From: Ligilactobacillus ceti DSM 22408 | GTDB lineage: Bacteria; Bacillota; Bacilli; Lactobacillales; Lactobacillaceae | Assembly: GCF_000423245.1 (NCBI RefSeq) | Contig: NZ_KE383993.1 | Coordinates: 1-64,000, forward strand | Length of the DNA stretch: 64,000 nucleotides | Reading direction: 5' to 3' | Part shown: positions 27,469 through 36,901 of the stretch, piece by piece | How positions within the stretch are numbered: the stretch's first letter is position 1 | Layout of the letters: each line of letters starts with the position of its first letter | Program-made: the position numbers and the translations under genes | Notes under the pieces: model-generated | The model's input: the letters and a program-made list of their open reading frames with translations, nothing else | What the model was told of the DNA's origin: nothing | Database searches by the model: none

Positions 27469-27792
27469 ATGGATAAAGAAGAAATTTTAGAAAAAAGTCG
27501 TCAAGAACAAATTGATGAAGGTGAAGTAAATGCGCTAAATACAAGTCGTAACTTAGCTTTTAAAATTGCGGGGGGACTTTCAGTGCTATTTATCACATTC
27601 AGTTTGTTTGTGGTTAAAGATAGATATGCTGCTCATGTGGTCATGGCTATTTTTTGGTGTAGCTATTCTACGGAATATTTATATAAATACAAATTTTATA
27701 AACGAAAAGCTGATATGGTTGGGTTTATCTCCTCTTTGATTTTAGGCGTTGGATTTGGTATTTTGGCCATTGTGGAAGTTTTATGGACGTAA
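27469..27792 (+). CDS. DUF6442-like small membrane protein
   Basis: A 107-residue protein. The soluble N-terminus MDKEEILEKSRQEQIDEGEVNAL is followed by three hydrophobic segments (about residues 31-48, 54-66 and 82-104). The KEEILEKSR start and topology recall small membrane proteins (DUF6442 group) that often accompany Xre-type regulators. Function is unknown. Ribosome binding site GATGGAGG precedes ATG 27469. The unusual dyad promoter suggests it is a regulated gene. Confidence 0.65.
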   Translation: MDKEEILEKSRQEQIDEGEVNALNTSRNLAFKIAGGLSVLFITFSLFVVKDRYAAHVVMAIFWCSYSTEYLYKYKFYKRKADMVGFISSLILGVGFGILAIVEVLWT

Positions 27793-28093
27793 CTTGTGTC
27801 AGATAAGATACTTTAAATACTAAATTGGTTTGTTGTGAAAATTTATTTTTTTAAAATAGTGCACAATTTAATGTTAGGTAATTACTTAGTTAATTATAAA
27901 AAAAGACTAAAAGTAGTTCGCGATAGTTTTAATAATAAAACTGTTAAAAATAACCAGAAATACTCTCATTTTAACTATTTAAAAAGTGTGAGATGCATGC
28001 CAAAAGTTCTTAGAATATGCTAAAATGTAGGCGTCTAGATTTTAATTAAGCAAAAATTTAGTCTAATAGATAGATTTTTTAGGAGGAATAAAT
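27793..28093 (+). promoter_or_regulatory. glyA upstream region with extended -10 promoter
   Basis: No convincing gene occurs in this 300-base stretch. A 62-codon frame at 27835-28023 lacks a ribosome binding site. TATGCTAAAAT at 28016-28026 is an extended -10 element (TG-C-TAAAAT) with only a weak -35, giving a leader of about 60 bases before glyA. No riboswitch was recognised. Confidence 0.45.
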
Positions 28094-29335
28094 TTGCGTT
28101 ACGAACATGTCAAAGCTCAAGATCCTGCTATTTTTGAATTAATGGAGGCCGAATTAAAACGCCAACAAGATCACTTAGAATTGATCGCGTCGGAAAACTT
28201 CGTATCAGAAGCTGTTTTAGACTGCATGGGAAGTCACTTAACTAATAAATATGCGGAAGGTTTACCACGCCGTCGCTATTATGGTGGTTGTGAATTTGTT
28301 GATGGAATTGAACAATTATGTATTGATCGTGCTTGTGAATTATTTAAAGCAGATCATGCTAATGTCCAAGCTCACTCAGGTGCACAAGCTAACACAGCCG
28401 TTTACTTTGCTTTATTAGAACCGGGCGATACTGTAATGGGGATGTCTTTAGATCAAGGTGGACACTTAACTCACGGATCAAAAGTTAACCTTTCTGGTAA
28501 ATATTATAATTTCGTTTCATATGGTGTTGATCCTGAAACAGAAATGATTGACTATGTAGAATTAGAAAACTTAGTTAAAGAACATCAACCAAAATTATTA
28601 GTAGCTGGAGCATCAGCATATCCACGTACAATTGATTTTGAAAAAATTGGACGCATTTGTCATGAAAATAATGTTATTTTCATGGTTGATATGGCCCATA
28701 TTGCTGGGTTAGTCGCTGCAGGGTTACATCCATCACCAGTTCCATTTGCAGATGTTGTAACAACAACAACACATAAAACATTAAGAGGCCCTCGTGGTGG
28801 TTTGATTTTATGTAAAGCTGATTATGCTAAGAAAATTGATAAGGCTGTTTTCCCAGGTATTCAAGGTGGTCCTTTAATGCACATTATTGCTGCGAAAGCA
28901 GTCGCATTCAAAGAAGCTCTTAGTCCAGAATTTGTTGAATATCAAAAACAAGTTATTGCTAATGCTAAAGCGCTAGCGCAAGGCTTACAAGACCGTGGCT
29001 TTAGAATTGTTTCTGGTGGAACAGATAATCACTTGTTATTAGTTGATGTTAGTGCTGTTGGTATGACTGGTAAAGAAGCAGATGCTATTTTAGAACAAGT
29101 TAATATTACAGCTAACAAAAATACGATTCCATTTGATAAAGAAAGCCCATTTGTTACAAGTGGTGTGCGTGTTGGGACACCAGCAATTACAACTCGTGGG
29201 TTACAAACAGAAGACATGGACATTATTGCCACTGTTTTTGAAAAAGCTTTAATTAAAGGTGATATTTTAGGTGCCAAAGAAGATGTAGCTGGATTAACAG
29301 CTAAATATCCGCTTTATCCTGATATGTTAAAATAA
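28094..29335 (+). CDS. glyA: Serine hydroxymethyltransferase
   Basis: A 413-residue PLP enzyme that interconverts serine and glycine and charges tetrahydrofolate with one-carbon units. Motifs include [40 protein letters not shown] and the PLP-lysine site [14 protein letters not shown] (Lys about residue 226). The TTG start at 28094 is supported by AGGAGG seven bases upstream. It stands alone with its own promoter and terminator. Confidence 0.96.
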   Translation: MRYEHVKAQDPAIFELMEAELKRQQDHLELIASENFVSEAVLDCMGSHLTNKYAEGLPRRRYYGGCEFVDGIEQLCIDRACELFKADHANVQAHSGAQANTAVYFALLEPGDTVMGMSLDQGGHLTHGSKVNLSGKYYNFVSYGVDPETEMIDYVELENLVKEHQPKLLVAGASAYPRTIDFEKIGRICHENNVIFMVDMAHIAGLVAAGLHPSPVPFADVVTTTTHKTLRGPRGGLILCKADYAKKIDKAVFPGIQGGPLMHIIAAKAVAFKEALSPEFVEYQKQVIANAKALAQGLQDRGFRIVSGGTDNHLLLVDVSAVGMTGKEADAILEQVNITANKNTIPFDKESPFVTSGVRVGTPAITTRGLQTEDMDIIATVFEKALIKGDILGAKEDVAGLTAKYPLYPDMLK

Positions 29336-29365
29336 AATAAAATATAATTAAAATTAAAAAAATTA

Positions 29366-29408
29366 AAAACACCAAACAATCTGATTCTTCAGATTGTTTG
29401 GTGTTTTG
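29366..29408. terminator. Bidirectional terminator
   Basis: A perfect 19-bp stem (AAAACACCAAACAATCTGA paired with its complement) with a TTCT loop, between convergent glyA and the nucleoside hydrolase gene. Confidence 0.93.
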
Positions 29409-29420
29409 TTATATCAATAA

Positions 29421-30341
29421 TTATTTTTCGAAATGATCACGAACAACGCTGACAAACCAATCGTTGAAAGCTTCTTTATCAACAGTTAGACAAACTTTAG
29501 CGTTGGTTTTACCATCGTGGTAAGCAGCACGGACATCGGCAACTGTTTCACCATTAGCAGGTCCTTCTGTAATAATATCAACCCAATAATCTTTTGTTTC
29601 AAAAGCTTCAGGGTGTAATAAGTAGAAGATTGTTTGTGCATCATGGACAGCAGTACCTGTTTCATCACGGTCAAAATCGCAAAGTAAAATATCATGTAAC
29701 ATTTTACCGCCACGACCCATTTCGTTAATTTTAGCTAATGTTTCATCTGTAATTCGACCAGCTAAAGTCACATCTAAACCAACCATGACTAATGGAATTC
29801 CAGCATTGAACATAATTTTAGCAGCATGTGGATCAGTAAACATATTAAATTCAGCGGCACTTGTCATATTACCACGTCCTAGTGATCCACCCATGCAGAT
29901 AATTTTTTCGATATTTTCTTTAACTTCAGGGTATTGAGAAAGAAGTAAAGCAATATTTGTATATGAACCAGTTGGTACGAGGATGATTTTTTCATCGCTG
30001 TTCATAATTTCATCACGTAAAGCTTCGATGGCATTTTTTGCAAGTGGTTTACTTGTTGGAGCATCAAAGTCATAACCAGCCATACCAGATTCACCATGGA
30101 CATGAGATGCATCTTCTAATGGTTTGATCAATGGTTGTTTGGCACCAGCAGCAACTGGAACATCTTTGTTGAAGAAATCAACAATTGTTAAAGCATTCTT
30201 GGTTGTTTTATCTAAACTAACATTACCTGCAACTGTGGTAATTAAACGAAGATCAATTTGAGGTTCGTTTAATGCCATTGATAAAGCGGCTGCATCATCA
30301 ATCCCAGGATCAGTATCCATAATAATTTTATATTTTGTCAT
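29421..30341 (-). CDS. Inosine-uridine preferring nucleoside hydrolase
   Basis: A 306-residue calcium-dependent hydrolase that splits ribonucleosides into base and ribose. The metal site DTDPGIDDA is at residues 9-17. Further motifs are AGAKQPL, VPTGSYTNIALLL, MGGSLGRGNMT, AEFNMFTDPHAA and the C-terminal VHDAQTIFYLL with the family His/Asp. Specificity among IunH/RihA/B/C types cannot be fixed. The ribosome binding site TTAGGAGG is strong. A weak cre-like sequence, CGAAAGCGTTTTTA (30426-30439, two mismatches), lies upstream. Confidence 0.9.
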   Translation of the reverse strand: MTKYKIIMDTDPGIDDAAALSMALNEPQIDLRLITTVAGNVSLDKTTKNALTIVDFFNKDVPVAAGAKQPLIKPLEDASHVHGESGMAGYDFDAPTSKPLAKNAIEALRDEIMNSDEKIILVPTGSYTNIALLLSQYPEVKENIEKIICMGGSLGRGNMTSAAEFNMFTDPHAAKIMFNAGIPLVMVGLDVTLAGRITDETLAKINEMGRGGKMLHDILLCDFDRDETGTAVHDAQTIFYLLHPEAFETKDYWVDIITEGPANGETVADVRAAYHDGKTNAKVCLTVDKEAFNDWFVSVVRDHFEK

Positions 30342-30648
30342 AAAAAATTCCTCCTAAGCTAAAAAACAACTTTAAATAACAGTGATACTTACAAAAATTA
30401 TTATACACCTATTAACGAAGAATTACGAAAGCGTTTTTATAGGTTCTTATTAAATTTTAATCATTGGTTTTGATAGTTGTAAAAACCTTTATATCATAGG
30501 GTAAACCGTTTTAATTAAAAACCAATGATACTTTTAAAAATGAGAAAAAAATGAGAGTTTTTAGTAGTTTTTAAAGCGTAAAAATACTTATGTTACAAAA
30601 TATATGAATCACAGATTATTATATTAACTAGTGATTATTAAACAAGTT
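30342..30648. other. Intergenic region between divergent genes
   Basis: Holds the minus-strand promoter of the nucleoside hydrolase (a TATAAT-like -10 near 30400 on the minus strand) and the weak cre-like box at 30426-30439. No gene is visible. An ATTAACTAGT copy at about 30622 repeats part of the following operator region. Confidence 0.4.
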
Positions 30649-30698
30649 AGTTAACTAGTATTGAAAAAATGGTTAACCAAAATTATAATAAGGTTAAC
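30649..30698 (+). promoter_or_regulatory. bioY promoter with BirA-type operator
   Basis: TTGAAA (30661-30666) - 17 bp - TATAAT (30684-30689). Three GTTAAC half-sites lie on it: TAGTTAACT (about 30648-30656), GGTTAACC (30671-30678) and GGTTAAC (30692-30698). The first two, 14 bp apart, match the Firmicute BirA operator TTGTTAACC-N14/16-GGTTAACAA with few mismatches. Biotin-bound BirA would thus block the promoter when biotin is plentiful. Confidence 0.75.
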
Positions 30699-30722
30699 TT
30701 AGAGAAGCAGGAGATTATAAAT

Positions 30723-31280
30723 ATGAAAATGAAAACGAAAGATTTAACTCAAATAGCATTTATGATAGCGATTATTGTGATTTTAGGTTTTATTCCACCA
30801 TTACCATTAGGTTTTATTCCCGTACCAATTATTTTTCAAAATATGGGAGTTATGTTGGCTGGTTTATTATTAGGTAAGAAAAAAGGAACTTGGGCTGTGG
30901 TCGGGTTTGTTTTATTAGGAATTGTAGGTGTACCTGTGTTTACGGGTGGAAGATCTATTATTCCGGTAATTACTGGCCCGACAGCCGGATATGTTTTAGC
31001 TTGGTTAGTTACACCGTACTTAATTGGCAGGGGTGTAGAGTTAATGCAAGCTAAGGATAAAATGGTATTGCAATGGATTAGCGTTGTGGTGGCAGGTGTT
31101 TTATTTGTAGATTTATGTGGATCGATTTGGCTTTCTGTTTATACTAAAATGCCTTTAATGCAAGCTATTTTAGGAAATACGGTTTTTATCCCAGGTGATT
31201 TAATTAAGGCTACTTTGGCGGTAGTTGTCGTGAAAGCTTTAGTTCATAATCAAAGAATGCGGATGTTGTTAAATTATTAA
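30723..31280 (+). CDS. bioY: Biotin transporter substrate-binding component BioY
   Basis: A 185-residue membrane protein with six helices expected. Family marks are the FIPVPIIFQNMGVMLAGLLLG region, then VGVPVFTGGRSIIPVITGPTAGYVLAW and ILGNTVFIPGDLIKATLAVV. BioY binds biotin and works alone or with an ECF energy module, which is not in this window. ATG 30723 with AGGAG upstream is preferred. A longer frame from 30669 would run through the operator half-sites. The BirA-type operator in front supports the assignment. Confidence 0.93.
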   Translation: MKMKTKDLTQIAFMIAIIVILGFIPPLPLGFIPVPIIFQNMGVMLAGLLLGKKKGTWAVVGFVLLGIVGVPVFTGGRSIIPVITGPTAGYVLAWLVTPYLIGRGVELMQAKDKMVLQWISVVVAGVLFVDLCGSIWLSVYTKMPLMQAILGNTVFIPGDLIKATLAVVVVKALVHNQRMRMLLNY

Positions 31281-31346
31281 AGGTAATTTAACTTAGGCAC
31301 TTTTTTCGTTATACTAGGAGATAAGTGCTGAAAAAGGGGTGATAAT

Positions 31347-31664
31347 TTGAAAGAACTTAAAACACTTGAAGTTGTAGCTTGGCGAGAACTTTTATCGATA
31401 CAAGCAAAGATGATTATTTCGCGTAAAGTTTATGAAGATCAACAAACAACTTTAGTTATGTTTGCGGCTGGAGCTGGTGAAGAAATCAGTTCTGAAAAAT
31501 ATGCTAAGACAGTAGTTTATAGTGTTTTAGATGGTGTAATCGAATGTGAAATGGAACAAACAACTGTTCAGATTCTAGCAGGAAGTTATTTTAAAATCCC
31601 ACCAGACTGTGAACATCGTTTGCAATTTTCACAAGATTGTCGCTTTTTAATGTTAATTAAATAA
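31347..31664 (+). CDS. Cupin-like protein with degenerate metal site
   Basis: A 105-residue single-domain beta-barrel protein. The pattern AAGAGEEISSEKYAKTVVYSVLDGVIECEM corresponds to cupin motif 1 (G-x5-H-x-H-x3,4-E-x6-G), but the histidines are replaced (EISSEKYAK). Motif 2 keeps GSYFKIPPDCEHRL. Metal binding is therefore doubtful. The TTG start at 31347 is supported by AAGGGGTGA. It lies 18 bases before a second cupin gene and was probably duplicated with it. Function unknown. Confidence 0.65.
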   Translation: MKELKTLEVVAWRELLSIQAKMIISRKVYEDQQTTLVMFAAGAGEEISSEKYAKTVVYSVLDGVIECEMEQTTVQILAGSYFKIPPDCEHRLQFSQDCRFLMLIK

Positions 31665-31682
31665 AAGGGGAGTTATATTATC

Positions 31683-32015
31683 ATGGCTATTATTAAAAAT
31701 ATTGCAGCAGAACAAGTATTTGCAGTGAAAGATTTAGTGGACTATGTTGAGGAGGCCACCGCTAATTTAACTTTAGCTAAAAATGATCAGCTGAATTTAA
31801 GTGTATTTGCTTTTGATGTTGGTGAAGGATTATCTACTCACCAAGCACCTGGTGATGCTTTTATTGCGATTTTAGATGGAGAAGCTGAAATTGTGATAGC
31901 TGATGAGAAATATCAATTAAAAACAGGGGAATCCATTATTATGCCACTTGGAAAACCACATTCTGTTTTAGCTGTTACAAAAATGAAAATGTTATTGAAT
32001 TTAGTAAAAGCATAA
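31683..32015 (+). CDS. Cupin domain protein
   Basis: A 110-residue cupin_2 protein. Motif 1 reads GEGLSTHQAPGDAFIAILDGEAEI and motif 2 reads GESIIMPLGKPHSV, with His residues kept at the key positions. Such small cytoplasmic cupins bind a metal or small ligand, and the role here is unknown. It is the better conserved member of a tandem pair and ends at its own terminator. Confidence 0.78.
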   Translation: MAIIKNIAAEQVFAVKDLVDYVEEATANLTLAKNDQLNLSVFAFDVGEGLSTHQAPGDAFIAILDGEAEIVIADEKYQLKTGESIIMPLGKPHSVLAVTKMKMLLNLVKA

Positions 32016-32023
32016 TTTAACAA

Positions 32024-32058
32024 AAAAAGGTAGCTGTTTATATAACAGCTACCTTTTT
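32024..32058 (+). terminator. Terminator of the cupin pair
   Basis: AAAAAGGTAGCTGTT - TATAT - AACAGCTACCTTTTT, a perfect 15-bp stem. Confidence 0.9.
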
Positions 32059-32074
32059 AATTTATGATATTAGA

Positions 32075-32109
32075 AAACCACCATCTGAGAGACTGGCAGA
32101 TGGTGGTTT
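32075..32109 (-). terminator. Terminator of xfp
   Basis: AAACCACCATCTG / CAGATGGTGGTTT, 13 bp with a nine-base loop. On the minus strand it is followed by T-rich sequence, 57 bases after the xfp stop. Confidence 0.8.
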
Positions 32110-32165
32110 ATTATTTATTTAACTTTTTAGGAGAAATATACTAGTTAATTAAAACTTGAGAGAAA

Positions 32166-34535
32166 TTATTTAAGTTCTTTCCATTCCCAAGCTTCAACTT
32201 CTGGAAGATCGCGACCTTCATCACGGATGTATTGGTGGTGTTTAGCCACTGTAGCATCCATTTCAGCAACGATTTGACCGTATTTATCAGCATCTGGTAA
32301 TGCAAGAACTGCTGATTTAACAAGATCAAAGCGATCCATTTGGTTAACAACACGCATATCGAATGGAGTTGTAATATCACCATTTTCACGGTAACCATGA
32401 ATGTGAAGGTTATGGTTGTGACGATCGAAGAAGATATCACGAATTAAACCTTCAAAACCGTGGAATGCGAAGACAACAGGTTTGTCTTTTGTGAAGAATT
32501 GATCGAATTCTTCATCTGTTAAACCACGAGGGTCTACTTTAGGGCTACGTAGTTTCAATAAGTCAACAACGTTAATGAAACGAATCTTCAATTCTGGTAA
32601 TTTTTCATGCAAGATTGAGATTGCAGCTAAAGCTTCTAAGTTAGGTTCTGTACCTGCAGCAGCAACTACTAAGTCTGGTTCAGCATTGTGATCTGTAGAT
32701 GCCCAATCGATAATCTTAAGACCATTGTCTACTAATTCTTTAGCTTCAGCAGCTGTATAGAATTGTTGACGTGGGTGTTTTGAAGAAACGATTAAGTTAA
32801 TCTTTTCACGATCGTTTAATACTTTATCAAAGACAGCAAGTAATGAGTTAGCATCTGCTGGTAAGTATTCACGAATGAATTCTGGTTTCTTATCTGCTAA
32901 GTGACCAAGTAAACCTGGATCTTGGTGTGTATAACCATTGTGATCTTGTTGGAATACTGTAGATGTAGCGATAACGTTTAATGAAGGAATTTCTGAACGC
33001 CATGATTGTTCTTTAGCTTTACGTAACCACTTGAAGTGTTGTGTAAGCATTGAATCTACAACACGTAAGAATGATTCGTATGAAGCGAAGAAACCGTGAC
33101 GACCTGTTAAGACATAACCTTCTAAGAAACCTTCAGCTTGGTGTTCTGATAATTGAGAATCAATAACACGACCAGCTGGAGCTAAGAATTCGTCATTAGG
33201 TTCTTTAATAGATGGTAACCATTGACGGCTTGTTTCTTTAAAGATAGGTGCTAAACGGTTTGACATTGTTTCGTCAGGTCCGAAAATACGGAAGTTAGCA
33301 TTTTCTTCGTTGTTTGCGATTACTTGTTCTAAGTATTCACCTAAAACTAACATATCTTGAGCAACGATTTTACCGTGTTCTGTTGTATCAAGAGCGAAAT
33401 CACGGAAATCAGGTTTGATTAAATCGCGGATTAATTTACCTGGGTTTGTGTGTGGGTTCATAGCCATACGACGGTCACCCTTAGGAGCGATTGCTGCGAT
33501 TTCTTCTTTTAATGAACCATCTTCATTGAATAATTCTTCTGGACGGTAGCTTTCTAACCATTCAACTAAAGCATCAATGTGATCCATATGATCTTGATCT
33601 ACAGGAATTGGAACTTGGTGAGCACGGAATGAGTTTTCAATTGGTGCGCCATCCCATTCTTTAGGACCTGTCCAACCTTTAGGTGCGCGGAACACGATTA
33701 CAGGCCATGCTGGCATTGTAGCATCGTTGTTTTCACGAGCGTTCTTTTGAATAGCTTTGATTTCTTCGATAGCTTGATCTAATGCTTTAGCCATTGCTGG
33801 GTGCATTTTTTCAGGATCATCGCCTTCAACAAAGATAGGAGCCCATCCTTGACCTTCGAAGAATTTAGCTAAATCTTCATCACTTGTACGTGATAAGATT
33901 GTAGGGTTTGAAATTTTGAATCCGTTAATATCAACGATAGGTAATACGGCACCATCATTGATAGGGTTAATAAATTTATTTGACATCCAAGAAGCAGCTA
34001 AAGGACCAGTTTCAGCTTCACCATCACCAACAACAGCAGCAACGATTAAGTCTGGATTATCTAAAACAGCACCAACTGAGTGAGAAATTGAGTAACCAAG
34101 TTCGCCACCTTCGTGAATTGAACCTGGTGTTTCAGGTGCAGCGTGAGATGCGATTCCGCCTGGGAATGAGAAACGTTTGAATAATTTCTTCATACCTTCA
34201 ACGTCTTGTGTAATTTCAGGATAGATTTCTGTATAACTACCATCAAGGTAAGAGTTAGAAACCATAACTTGTCCACCGTGACCAGGACCTTCAACGTAGA
34301 ACATATCAAGATCATATTTATTAATTACACGGTTTAAGTGTGCATAAATAAAGTTTTGTCCTGAGATTGTACCCCAGTGTCCGATTGGTTTAACTTTTAC
34401 GTCAGATGCAACAACTGGACGTTGAAGTAATGGGTTGTCTTTTAAGTATAATTGACCAACTGATACATAGTTAGCTGCACGCCAAAATGCGTCAAGTGTG
34501 TTCAAATATTCTTTAGATGAGTAATCTACTGTCAT
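32166..34535 (-). CDS. xfp: Xylulose-5-phosphate/fructose-6-phosphate phosphoketolase
   Basis: A 789-residue TPP enzyme, the key step of heterolactic/pentose fermentation: it splits xylulose-5-P (and often fructose-6-P) with phosphate into acetyl-phosphate plus glyceraldehyde-3-P or erythrose-4-P. Motifs are [38 protein letters not shown], the TPP-binding [20 protein letters not shown] and the C-terminal [12 protein letters not shown]. Length is typical. The strong ribosome binding site AAAGGAG lies before ATG 34535. A consensus promoter and candidate operators lie upstream, next to a GntR/UTRA regulator gene. Confidence 0.96.
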   Translation of the reverse strand: MTVDYSSKEYLNTLDAFWRAANYVSVGQLYLKDNPLLQRPVVASDVKVKPIGHWGTISGQNFIYAHLNRVINKYDLDMFYVEGPGHGGQVMVSNSYLDGSYTEIYPEITQDVEGMKKLFKRFSFPGGIASHAAPETPGSIHEGGELGYSISHSVGAVLDNPDLIVAAVVGDGEAETGPLAASWMSNKFINPINDGAVLPIVDINGFKISNPTILSRTSDEDLAKFFEGQGWAPIFVEGDDPEKMHPAMAKALDQAIEEIKAIQKNARENNDATMPAWPVIVFRAPKGWTGPKEWDGAPIENSFRAHQVPIPVDQDHMDHIDALVEWLESYRPEELFNEDGSLKEEIAAIAPKGDRRMAMNPHTNPGKLIRDLIKPDFRDFALDTTEHGKIVAQDMLVLGEYLEQVIANNEENANFRIFGPDETMSNRLAPIFKETSRQWLPSIKEPNDEFLAPAGRVIDSQLSEHQAEGFLEGYVLTGRHGFFASYESFLRVVDSMLTQHFKWLRKAKEQSWRSEIPSLNVIATSTVFQQDHNGYTHQDPGLLGHLADKKPEFIREYLPADANSLLAVFDKVLNDREKINLIVSSKHPRQQFYTAAEAKELVDNGLKIIDWASTDHNAEPDLVVAAAGTEPNLEALAAISILHEKLPELKIRFINVVDLLKLRSPKVDPRGLTDEEFDQFFTKDKPVVFAFHGFEGLIRDIFFDRHNHNLHIHGYRENGDITTPFDMRVVNQMDRFDLVKSAVLALPDADKYGQIVAEMDATVAKHHQYIRDEGRDLPEVEAWEWKELK

Positions 34536-34557
34536 TTGTAATTCTCCTTTGTTTTTT

Positions 34558-34573
34558 AAAGATTGTAATCTTT
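34558..34573. promoter_or_regulatory. Palindrome in the xfp leader
   Basis: AAAGATT-GT-AATCTTT, a perfect inverted repeat lying roughly 7-22 bases after the expected xfp transcription start. It could be a roadblock operator or form a short RNA hairpin. Confidence 0.5.
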
Positions 34574-34585
34574 ACTACACTTCTA

Positions 34586-34613
34586 ATAATACGGATTTTC
34601 ACCAAAATGTCAA
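34586..34613 (-). promoter_or_regulatory. xfp promoter
   Basis: On the minus strand TTGACA (34608-34613) - 16 bp - TATTAT (34586-34591), close to consensus, in line with high expression of phosphoketolase. Confidence 0.75.
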
Positions 34614-34620
34614 CCAAAAA

Positions 34621-34644
34621 ATAAATTGGTACGACCCAATTTAT
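34621..34644. promoter_or_regulatory. Candidate GntR/UTRA operator upstream of xfp
   Basis: A perfect 9-bp inverted repeat: ATAAATTGG, TACGAC, CCAATTTAT, starting seven bases upstream of the xfp -35 box. The TTGGT...ACC core is like operators of HutC/NagR-type GntR regulators. The likely binder is the product of the neighbouring gene at 34716-35444 (inference). Confidence 0.55.
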
Positions 34645-34675
34645 AAAAGTGATAGAACGATAAGTTTTAATAGTA

Positions 34676-34704
34676 AAATAAAAAGCCCCCGCCAAAGCGA
34701 GAGC
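34676..34704 (-). terminator. Terminator of the GntR-family gene
   Basis: On the minus strand GCTCTCGC - TTTG - GCGGGGGC with G-T pairs, followed by T5ATTTT. It separates the regulator transcript from xfp. Confidence 0.8.
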
Positions 34705-34715
34705 TGTTAGGTTAT

Positions 34716-35444
34716 TTAGTGATCGACTGAGACAAAGGAGTTAAATTTAAGATAATCATAGTGAAAACGCATATGAGAAAATTCAAATGGTGTTCCGTTA
34801 TCTAAGAAGAAAATCCCTTCCATAATGCCAACCGGTTCAGTAGGTTTTAAATTAAGTAAATTTTGATCTTCAGTTGTTGATGGTTCTGCAAAAACTGATA
34901 AGAAAGATTTGGTTACAGATTGATTATGTTCATTTTGCATATAGTTAAAAATTGATTTTTCGATTTGAGAACGTGATAATTGCGGTGCAATCTTAATTGG
35001 GATAAAACCAGTTTCAATCATAAATGGTTTATCATCAAAAGAACGTAAACGGATAATTTTATAAACGAAGTCATCTGGTTTTAAGAATAAATCCCGTTGT
35101 AATTCTTCTGTGGGAGAAATAACTTCAAAATCTAAAACGGTTGTTGTCGGACGTTTGCCATCCATTTTGAAGTTGTCAGTGACACCTAAGTTGGAACTTT
35201 CTTCGTAATTGAAAATTGATTCATTTTTTAAATATAACGGATTGATAAATGTTCCGGAACCGCGTTTTTTGAAAATTAAGCCATCGTTAGCCATGCGGTT
35301 TAAAGCACGTTTTACGGAACTCCGACTTACATCATATTCTGCAGAAAGGGTTCTTTCATCAGGTAATTTCAAGTTGGTAAATTGACCATCAAAAATACGT
35401 TTTTTGAGATCAGCAATAATTTGTTTATATACCAATTCTGCCAT
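34716..35444 (-). CDS. GntR family regulator with UTRA ligand domain
   Basis: A 242-residue repressor/activator. The N-terminal winged helix (residues 1-70) has LPDERTLSAEYDVSRSSVKRALNRMANDGLIFKKRGSGTFI, the HutC-subfamily signature. The C-terminal UTRA domain (about 90-235) has YKIIRLRSFDDKPFMIETGFIP and a closing FEFSHMRFHYDYLKF. UTRA domains bind sugar phosphates or amino acid derivatives. Lying directly upstream of xfp on the same strand, with a palindrome at the xfp promoter, it may sense a pentose- or hexose-phosphate. Ligand unknown. Confidence 0.88.
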   Translation of the reverse strand: MAELVYKQIIADLKKRIFDGQFTNLKLPDERTLSAEYDVSRSSVKRALNRMANDGLIFKKRGSGTFINPLYLKNESIFNYEESSNLGVTDNFKMDGKRPTTTVLDFEVISPTEELQRDLFLKPDDFVYKIIRLRSFDDKPFMIETGFIPIKIAPQLSRSQIEKSIFNYMQNEHNQSVTKSFLSVFAEPSTTEDQNLLNLKPTEPVGIMEGIFFLDNGTPFEFSHMRFHYDYLKFNSFVSVDH

Positions 35445-35568
35445 TTCAATACTCCTTTTTTGTAATTTTATAAATCTAAGTTAACCACAAGAAAAGGAAT
35501 TGGACAAGTTAGACTTTTAAGAAGTGGGTTAAAAATGATAGAATTAAACTAAAAAAGGAGGGTGAAAA

Positions 35569-36555
35569 ATGGCGATTTTAGTTGTCGGAGGAGCTGGTTA
35601 TATCGGTTCCCATATGGTTGATTATTTAATTTCGCAACAACAAGAAGTTATTGTTGTGGATAATTTAAGTACTGGTCATCAAGCAGCGATTAGCAAGGAA
35701 GCGCGTTTTTATCAAGGTGATTTAGCTGATCAACCATTTATGCGCCGTGTTTTTAAAGAAAATCCAACCATTACAGCGGTGATTCATTTTGCTGCTTATT
35801 CATTAGTTGGAGAATCAATGCAAAACCCTTTGAAATATTTTGATAACAATACAAGTGGTTTAATTAAATTATTAGAAGTGATGCATGAGTTCTCTATTCG
35901 TAAAATTATTTTTTCATCCACAGCAGCTGTCTATGGTATACCAAAAGTCTTACCAATTACTGAAAAAGCAGCTACGGAGCCGATTAATCCTTATGGCGAA
36001 AGTAAATTAATGATGGAAAAAATTATGTTTTGGGCACAAAAAGCCTATGGGATTGAGTATGTTGCTTTTCGTTATTTTAATGTTGCAGGGGCTAAACCGG
36101 ATGGTAGTTTGGGAGAAGACCATCATCCAGAAACGCATCTTGTTCCGTTAGTTTTACAAGTAGCTTTAGGTCAAAGAAAAGAACTAGCCTTGTATGGTGA
36201 TGATTATCAGACAGCAGATGGAACGAATGTGCGTGATTATGTCCATCCATTTGATTTAGCACAGGCTCATCTTTTAGCGGTTGAATATTTACAAGCAGGA
36301 AATCAATCGACTGTCTTTAATTTAGGTTCAGCAACTGGGTTTTCAAATTTAGAAATTATTAAAACAGCACAAAAAGTTACTGGACAAGAAATTCCGTATG
36401 TCGTTGCGCCTAGAAGACCGGGAGATCCGGATAGTTTAGTAGCAAATGCACGCAAAGCGCGTGATGTTTTAGGGTGGGAGCCTGAGTTTGATAATTTAGA
36501 AACAATTATTGCCACAGCTTGGAATTGGCATCAAAAACATCCTAATGGATATTAA
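35569..36555 (+). CDS. galE: UDP-glucose 4-epimerase
   Basis: A 328-residue extended SDR interconverting UDP-glucose and UDP-galactose. NAD site is [16 protein letters not shown]. Catalytic residues lie in SSTAAVYG and [12 protein letters not shown] (Tyr-x3-Lys). GalE marks are RYFNVAGA and [27 protein letters not shown] precedes the ATG. It is divergent from the GntR gene, and no Leloir partner genes are next to it. It may supply UDP-galactose to the polysaccharide cluster. Confidence 0.95.
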   Translation: MAILVVGGAGYIGSHMVDYLISQQQEVIVVDNLSTGHQAAISKEARFYQGDLADQPFMRRVFKENPTITAVIHFAAYSLVGESMQNPLKYFDNNTSGLIKLLEVMHEFSIRKIIFSSTAAVYGIPKVLPITEKAATEPINPYGESKLMMEKIMFWAQKAYGIEYVAFRYFNVAGAKPDGSLGEDHHPETHLVPLVLQVALGQRKELALYGDDYQTADGTNVRDYVHPFDLAQAHLLAVEYLQAGNQSTVFNLGSATGFSNLEIIKTAQKVTGQEIPYVVAPRRPGDPDSLVANARKARDVLGWEPEFDNLETIIATAWNWHQKHPNGY

Positions 36556-36588
36556 AAAAGCTACCAATCAAACGATTGGTAGCTTTTT
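36555..36588. terminator. Bidirectional terminator after galE
   Basis: AAAAAGCTACCAATC - AAAC - GATTGGTAGCTTTTT, a perfect 15-bp stem between convergent genes. Confidence 0.92.
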
Positions 36589-36595
36589 GTGTTGA

Positions 36596-36901
36596 TTAGT
36601 TAATTTTTTGTAATAATGGTTGAGCTGTTGCTTTGTCGATTGGCAAATAATCTAAGCCAATTACATCTTGATTAATTAGTAAGGAATAGTTTCCTGGTAA
36701 TTCAGCAACTAAACTCATTAATTGGTTAATTTGTTCTGATTCAAAACGGTTGAAAGAGAAATTACGTTTCTTTTTCATGTTTTCTTCTAAATCTTTAGAA
36801 AAAATAACATTTACATAGTTACCTGTTGTGCGACTTGATAAACGCCATTCTTTATCTTGTTCAGAGCGTGATTCGATTTTTTCGATGATTGTATCATCCA
36901 T
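36596..36901 (-). CDS. Hypothetical small cytoplasmic protein
   Basis: A 101-residue charged protein with no signal or membrane segment and no recognised domain. The first half is rich in Lys, Glu and Arg (IEKIESRSEQDKEWRLSSR, KDLEENMKKKRNFSFNRFE). The second half alternates hydrophobic residues (INQLMSLVAELPGNYSLLI), suggesting a small alpha/beta fold. A strong GGGAGGT ribosome binding site argues that it is real. Confidence 0.6.
   Translation of the reverse strand: MDDTIIEKIESRSEQDKEWRLSSRTTGNYVNVIFSKDLEENMKKKRNFSFNRFESEQINQLMSLVAELPGNYSLLINQDVIGLDYLPIDKATAQPLLQKIN

Noticed and set aside
27835..28023. 62-codon open frame upstream of glyA
   Set aside because: No ribosome binding site, no family resemblance, high Lys/Asn content typical of random AT-rich frames, and it overlaps the glyA promoter region.
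30669..30722. Upstream extension of bioY by 18 codons
   Set aside because: It would translate through the BirA half-sites and the promoter, while ATG 30723 has AGGAG in front and matches the usual BioY start.
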